This document shows positions 59,025-64,000 of a stretch of 64,000 bases of DNA, piece after piece. The stretch's first letter is position 1; each line of letters starts with the position of its first letter. A program made the translations under genes and the position numbers. The DNA is from Leptasterias polaris (lineage: Eukaryota; Echinodermata; Asteroidea; Forcipulatida; Asteriidae): the NCBI GenBank assembly GCA_037783415.1, contig JAZGTN010000120.1:310001-374000 (forward strand). The letters are read 5' to 3'. Under the pieces are notes generated by a model. The model was not told the DNA's origin. It did no database searches and saw only the letters and a list, made by a program, of their open reading frames with translations.

Positions 59025-62000
59025 ACAAATTAAGAACACAAAATAAAATGAGATCTCATGAGTTACAATTACGGTGATTATGATTGCCGGGCTACCGGCT
59101 GTATTATTACAGAAGGGAGTAATTCTGAATTTGCTCAAGGGTTGTCTTAAGAAAGCAGTCACGGCTTCTTTTACATTTTTAGATAGTTTACTTTCCAGCA
59201 GAGATAGAATCCCTTGCAGTCATTTAAATGTAATATGCCAAATCATGAATTAATGAAATATTGCAGTAGATTGAGCTAAAAGAGGCAGGTGATTCATTGA
59301 GTGTTTATCTTAAAACCAATGAGGTGCAAGGAGGAATCAAAACGTTTAGTGTCAGTGCATCCTTATGGAAGGGAGTTTACAATGAACACCACCACTAAAT
59401 ATCATCTTGTCTATTCAACTAGAAAATACTTCCTAGGAACGAGAGAGGTGCTCGTCAACGGTAGAACAGATGGAAAAGAACACATAAACGGGGGTCAACA
59501 TAGCAAATAATTAGGTCATCCCATCACATTGATGTTTCAGTTTCTGAGAAATGCCTGATTTTAGCGCTGGACATCACTAGTATCTTATATGGAAAAACAT
59601 ATGAAAGGGGGATGAGATGCCTTTATAGAAATTTATCTTTAGGAAAATGTTGAAAAACACAGTGGCATGTAAAGATCAATGTCTTGTCATTAAGTTGATG
59701 AAGATTTCTTTTATAATAAAGCACTTAATTTTAGTTTCCTGTCTGCATTGAGGAATGACTTTAAGAAAGACTACTGCAACACAATCATTTTCAAACCTGT
59801 AAATCAGAAGAAGAAAACAACTGCGTCTGGAAAAAAAAGGGTTGACAGGCAAGGCCAAATTCAGGTTTCCAGCATACATTCTTCAATCATCAGCATAGAA
59901 CTCGTTATTACATTTACATCGCTCTCTAGCAACAAATATCCTTTGCCAAACACGAGCACACAAGAGCCGAGAGAGAGCCCGGGCGGCAATGTTATCATGT
60001 AGCACCTCACGGAAATTACACCGTCATGGCAAACATACAAGACTGTAAAAAGAAGATGATGTGCACGACTTGAAGAGGCGGCTGTGGCATTGTTTGCCCA
60101 AGGCTAATCACTGAGCAATTGATGAGGTTTCCCCCTCTAGGCTTGAGGATGGAGAATCTTGTAATCAAGTGATGGAGAGATGGAGAGAGTAGACTAAAGA
60201 AATGGTCTGCTTGGAATGTGAACTATACTCCTTGAGTTGACCCTGCTTGTGTGTGACTGCAAGTCTGGGACAAGGCAACTTTATATTGTTGTTATTTTTT
60301 GTTGTAGGTCTCTCTGAAAAAGTGGAAGCCACAAAGCTCACTAGGTGAAATTTCTAGACTTGCTGCACACTTAAATATTTACTGAGCAAATACAAAATGT
60401 ATTCAAAATAACAAGCAAAGCACATATATTTTGTGATGAACAAAAATAGTTACGGAAGGGAAGGGGGCAAAACACATTGATCAAAATTGGTTTCTCCAAA
60501 AATTGTTTGAAACTGTGAAATTGTTTTTGGTCTAAAGCAAAAGGTGCTAATGACAAAATCAATCGACAAAATACCACTGGATTTGTGTACATGTACAATT
60601 GTGGATAAGTTCTCTGTAAAACACAGAAGGTCAGAATGAGTTTGTTTCAATCGATGTTTCACGCTTCATCCATAATTTTGTATGACCCATGCTACAGGTA
60701 TTTCATGGCTAATGTATTTTAAAGACTTAAATACCTGCACTTCTCTGTGCTAGACTTCTTATTCTTTTAAACTGCTGTTCCAGAACAGAGATTCCTTTTC
60801 AGTTAGTCACTCAATGATTGAGAATCTTATACACCTACACATCCAACAGCTAAAAAAGAAGAAGACATGAACAGACTTGCGTCGAAGTCTAAAAAGAATA
60901 CCAGAGAAAACCTAATCAGCATTCATCTGCAGGTAATTACAGCCAGTCGCTGCCGGCGTGAATTCAATGAAGCAATAATACACTATCCAGTGGATATTAA
61001 TCTGTGCAGATTCCACAGTCAAGAGGCAACAAGCCCTACATCTACCCCACACTAGCACATTATTAGCAGTTCACCTAAGGGTTTGCTCTCAGTACAACCA
61101 TTGATACAGAAAGAATAACTTCTGAGAATAACTTTTACGAGTGCAGAGTAGTATTTCCCTCTTGTAAGGTGAAGCCTGAAGCAAGATTCCATACTTAACA
61201 TCGAACCACAAACCTGAGGCACAATAATTGTATTACTGGGCTAGAGAAGAAATGGACATTTGTGGGATTGGTCTGCTGTGGCTGATGTTCAAACTGCGGA
61301 TGCCACTCACTGTGAATGCTCGCTGTGAACAGTAGTACTTTGCATTCTATAAAACATGTCTGGTTGGTTTTGAGAATACAAAGATCTAGTTGATAACGAT
61401 ACAGGAATTTGTGCCAATGATCAGAAAGATTTTGGCAGGCTACTTGCAAAGAGACTGTTTTCCATTTTAGTCAGTACACAGGGTTCTCTCCGTGCATAAG
61501 CGTATGGGGCCAATAAGCGCAAATTGCGGGCCAATAAGCGCAAATTGCGGGCCGATGCGCACAAATTGCAGTCCATATGCAAAAAGTAATACATTTGATT
61601 AATTTATTGTTACTCATTTTACTTCAGATCAAATGCACAAAAATCCTCCATGCCCCTGCTGGTCATTGCCTTGGTGCCCCATAAAATGTCCCAGTAGAAA
61701 GTTACAATTTCTTCATTGGAGTGCCCTTTAATAGGATAAACTGTTTTGCCCTTCAAAGACTAAAGGATCAGGCCTGCATCCACACAATGGACATCTTACC
61801 ATGGAGAAACTGTTTTGCCCTTCAAAGACTAAAGGATCAGGCCTGCATCCACACAATGGACATCTTACCATGGAGAAACTGTTTTGCCCTTCAAAGACTA
61901 AAGGATCAGGCCTGCATCCACACAATGGACATCTTACCATGGATAAACTGTTTTGCCCTTCAAAGACTAAAGGATCAGGCCTGCATCCACACAATGGACA

Positions 62001-64000
62001 TCTTACCATGGATACCTTACCATGGATACCTTACCATGGATACCATACCATTATACTTTGCATTATGTCATCTTGGTTTATGATAGACACAGATTGATTA
62101 TAGGAGCTTGCAGTGCTGTATCATTTGTATCTATGCATAATGACAGACATGTCAACTGGTATGCATGGCTGGTCTGTCCATAATGTTTCACAGCCAGATT
62201 TGTTAGCATGCATCCATCAGAACTAGGACAAGCATCATGGGGTTCAGTCAGTGTTGACCTCATTGGAGATGTTGTATGGAATTCCACTTAAAAATCTATA
62301 CTGAAGATCCCTTAGCAATGATATCATCCCAAACTGTGTGCCATTTTGAGACTCCAATTAATGAGGTCTGTTGCAATTAACCCTAACTCCCAAAGCGTTT
62401 TTACTAGAATCCATCCCTAACCCAACACATTCCAACAGCTAATACTACCATGAGATGGGAACTGTACCCAATCTTAGGGGGACGATACACAACCTAACAA
62501 ACTCCAACAGGCCTTTTTTGTTTGATTTTGTTGGAGTGTGTACACTTGGCATGTGCAAAATTTGATCAGTGAAATCACACAGTACCCAACGTAACATAAT
62601 CCAACAACTATCTCATTAGACCATGGAGGAAAGAGCAATGCCAGACATGTACATTTCACACATCCACCATACCCACTCAATCAAATTCAAACACCATTAC
62701 TTGTCAGCAAGGATACACAATCCCACAGAATCAAACACCCAATCCTAACTTCACTGTACTTAACCTAACAAAATTAAACACTTTGCCCTGTTTGAATTTG
62801 TAGGGTTAGGGATTGTTAGGGTTAAAGAGTAGTCAAGTTTGCCCTTCACTGTTTTAGTGACTAGCCACTGCAGCCAGCAGGACTAGTTAGCTTGTCATTT
62901 CACTCGTCCGTCCTGTGAGGTTTGTCACTAGTCTATATTTCGTATTAATTAAGGGCGTGTTTGAACACTGAACTAGCCAGCTGGACCACTTGCAGAGAAT
63001 TTTCACTGGTCCTTGGATGTTTTAACTGGCATTTGGCCAGCGGACCACTGTTAAGGGAGAACGTTGTGTCATGTAGACAGTATGTGAACTGCTCTGTGCA
63101 ACATTTAAGCATTTTCTATCCTTGTTTTAAAGACATACATGTAGTTTAGCCCTCATCCACTGTAACACTGGAATATCCACCAAACTACCTCCGGCAATAG
63201 TTTGTGATAAAGGCAAGACAAGATCCAGCGATGCGAGACGAAAACGCCCAATTTCCACTTCTGACCAGCGTCTTCGTCCTGTGACTCCAGAGTGTGCTTG
63301 ACACACAGCCAGTTATGATTCATACAGTCAAGTCTCCAGTGGCATCAACCGGTCCATCAAAATTGATTTGATTGCTTTTTCTTTTTAGTTCCCCTATACC
63401 CTTCATATTAATTTAAGGCAATGAAAATATTTTGCTTGTCAAGTACCAGGGACTTGGAAAAAGGATCTTGGGAGCTATAGGAAAAGGGAAGGAACAAGAC
63501 CCAGCGGAATTGAAGAGAACTTCATTACATTTTATGAGGCAAAATATTCAGTCAGTAATATGAAAAAGGAGACTTTGAAGTGCCTGTTTAGAATTGATTA
63601 GAAAATTAGGTGAATTCACAAGTTTGACAGCAAACAAAACCTGTCTGATACGAAATTGGCTTACAGGGGATAACATTTCTCTTATGGGAGTTGTGGTGAT
63701 TCTGAGAAGAAGTGGAACTGAGACGTTCCAAGCAGTAGGCCTATACCCTGCTCATCTTCAGGAGAATGCTGGACTGCTGAAGATGATTTGGCTTTAGAAC
63801 TGTACAAGAGGATCAAGTAAGCCCAAACATCTCCAGCAGTCCAGTTCAGCATGCTCCTGCAGACAAGAAACATCAACTTTTTAAATGTCAAGATTATTTT
63901 GATTCCAGTTCTTGTCAGAACCAACACTTCTCCCACAAGAGATATTTCCTCCACATGGTTGTCACCCTAACTCCAATGCTTCAACAGGCCAAAATGTTGT
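59025..64000. other. Region 5' of exon 1: upstream DNA or 5' intron
   Basis: No coding exon recognised. An acceptor-like site precedes exon 1, so this may be intron leading to a noncoding first exon beyond the window. It holds a 69-bp tandem repeat (61738-62013), and repeat pieces at 62845-63065 related to the 37-bp minisatellite flanks. No clear promoter was found. Confidence 0.5.
61738..62013. repeat. Tandem repeat, 69 bp x 4
   Basis: Units at 61738, 61807, 61876 and 61945 (AAACTGTTTTGCCCTTCAAA..., ACAATGGACATCTTACCATG). They are followed by a 13-bp repeat (GGATACCTTACCA) at about 62010-62050. It sits in a copy of the short repeat with AGTGCCCTTT seen at 33240, 38755 and 45800. Confidence 0.9.

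Noticed and set aside
61721..62083. Repeated-peptide open frames on both strands
   Set aside because: The 69-bp tandem repeat is open in several frames because the period is divisible by 3.

Overview
The window is metazoan nuclear DNA. Genes have many introns with GT..AG boundaries, introns reach about 28 kb, and tRNA-derived SINE-like repeats, MITE-like elements and minisatellites are dense. One gene dominates, on the minus strand: the homolog of CTTNBP2 (cortactin-binding protein 2). Sixteen exons can be placed, from 59024 down to 59, and they encode about 1,450 residues. The 3' end of the gene lies beyond base 1. The coiled coil resembles vertebrate CTTNBP2NL but is joined to the ankyrin and NTPase-like parts seen only in vertebrate CTTNBP2. 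This suggests a single gene from before the vertebrate duplication. A marine invertebrate deuterostome, perhaps an echinoderm such as a sea star, fits best. That placement is an inference from gene architecture and repeat style, not proven.

Layout in gene order (descending coordinates): 64000-59025 is upstream or 5' intron sequence with repeats. Exon 1 (58915-59024) starts the coiled coil and carries an apparent 2-bp frameshift. Intron 1 (58914-30970) holds most of the mobile DNA: a 69-bp repeat in the upstream flank, a 34-copy array of a 37-bp unit (51408-52667), a 578-bp TIR element (50218-50795), a 2.1-kb element (48086-50215) that contains a TTAA-flanked, Kolobok-like element with a THAP-domain ORF (48339-49365), and a 1.3-kb TIR-like element (33897-35202). 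Exons 2-4 (30969-22004) give the coiled coil and a long Ser/Pro-rich linker with an SH3-ligand motif. Intron 2 contains a second, unidentified small minus-strand gene of at least three exons (29658-28662), also with an apparent 2-bp frameshift in a dinucleotide tract. Exons 5-9 (14133-7451) encode six ankyrin repeats. Exons 10-16 (6255-59) encode the C-terminal P-loop NTPase-like domain.

CTTNBP2-family proteins bind cortactin SH3 domains and associate with striatin/STRIPAK complexes; the window shows every domain needed for that role. The THAP ORF belongs to a transposable element and is unrelated to the host gene. Splice boundaries were placed by eye with checked phase continuity (exon 1 to exon 16, apart from the exon 1 indel). 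No searches were run, and comparisons to vertebrate proteins are from memory.
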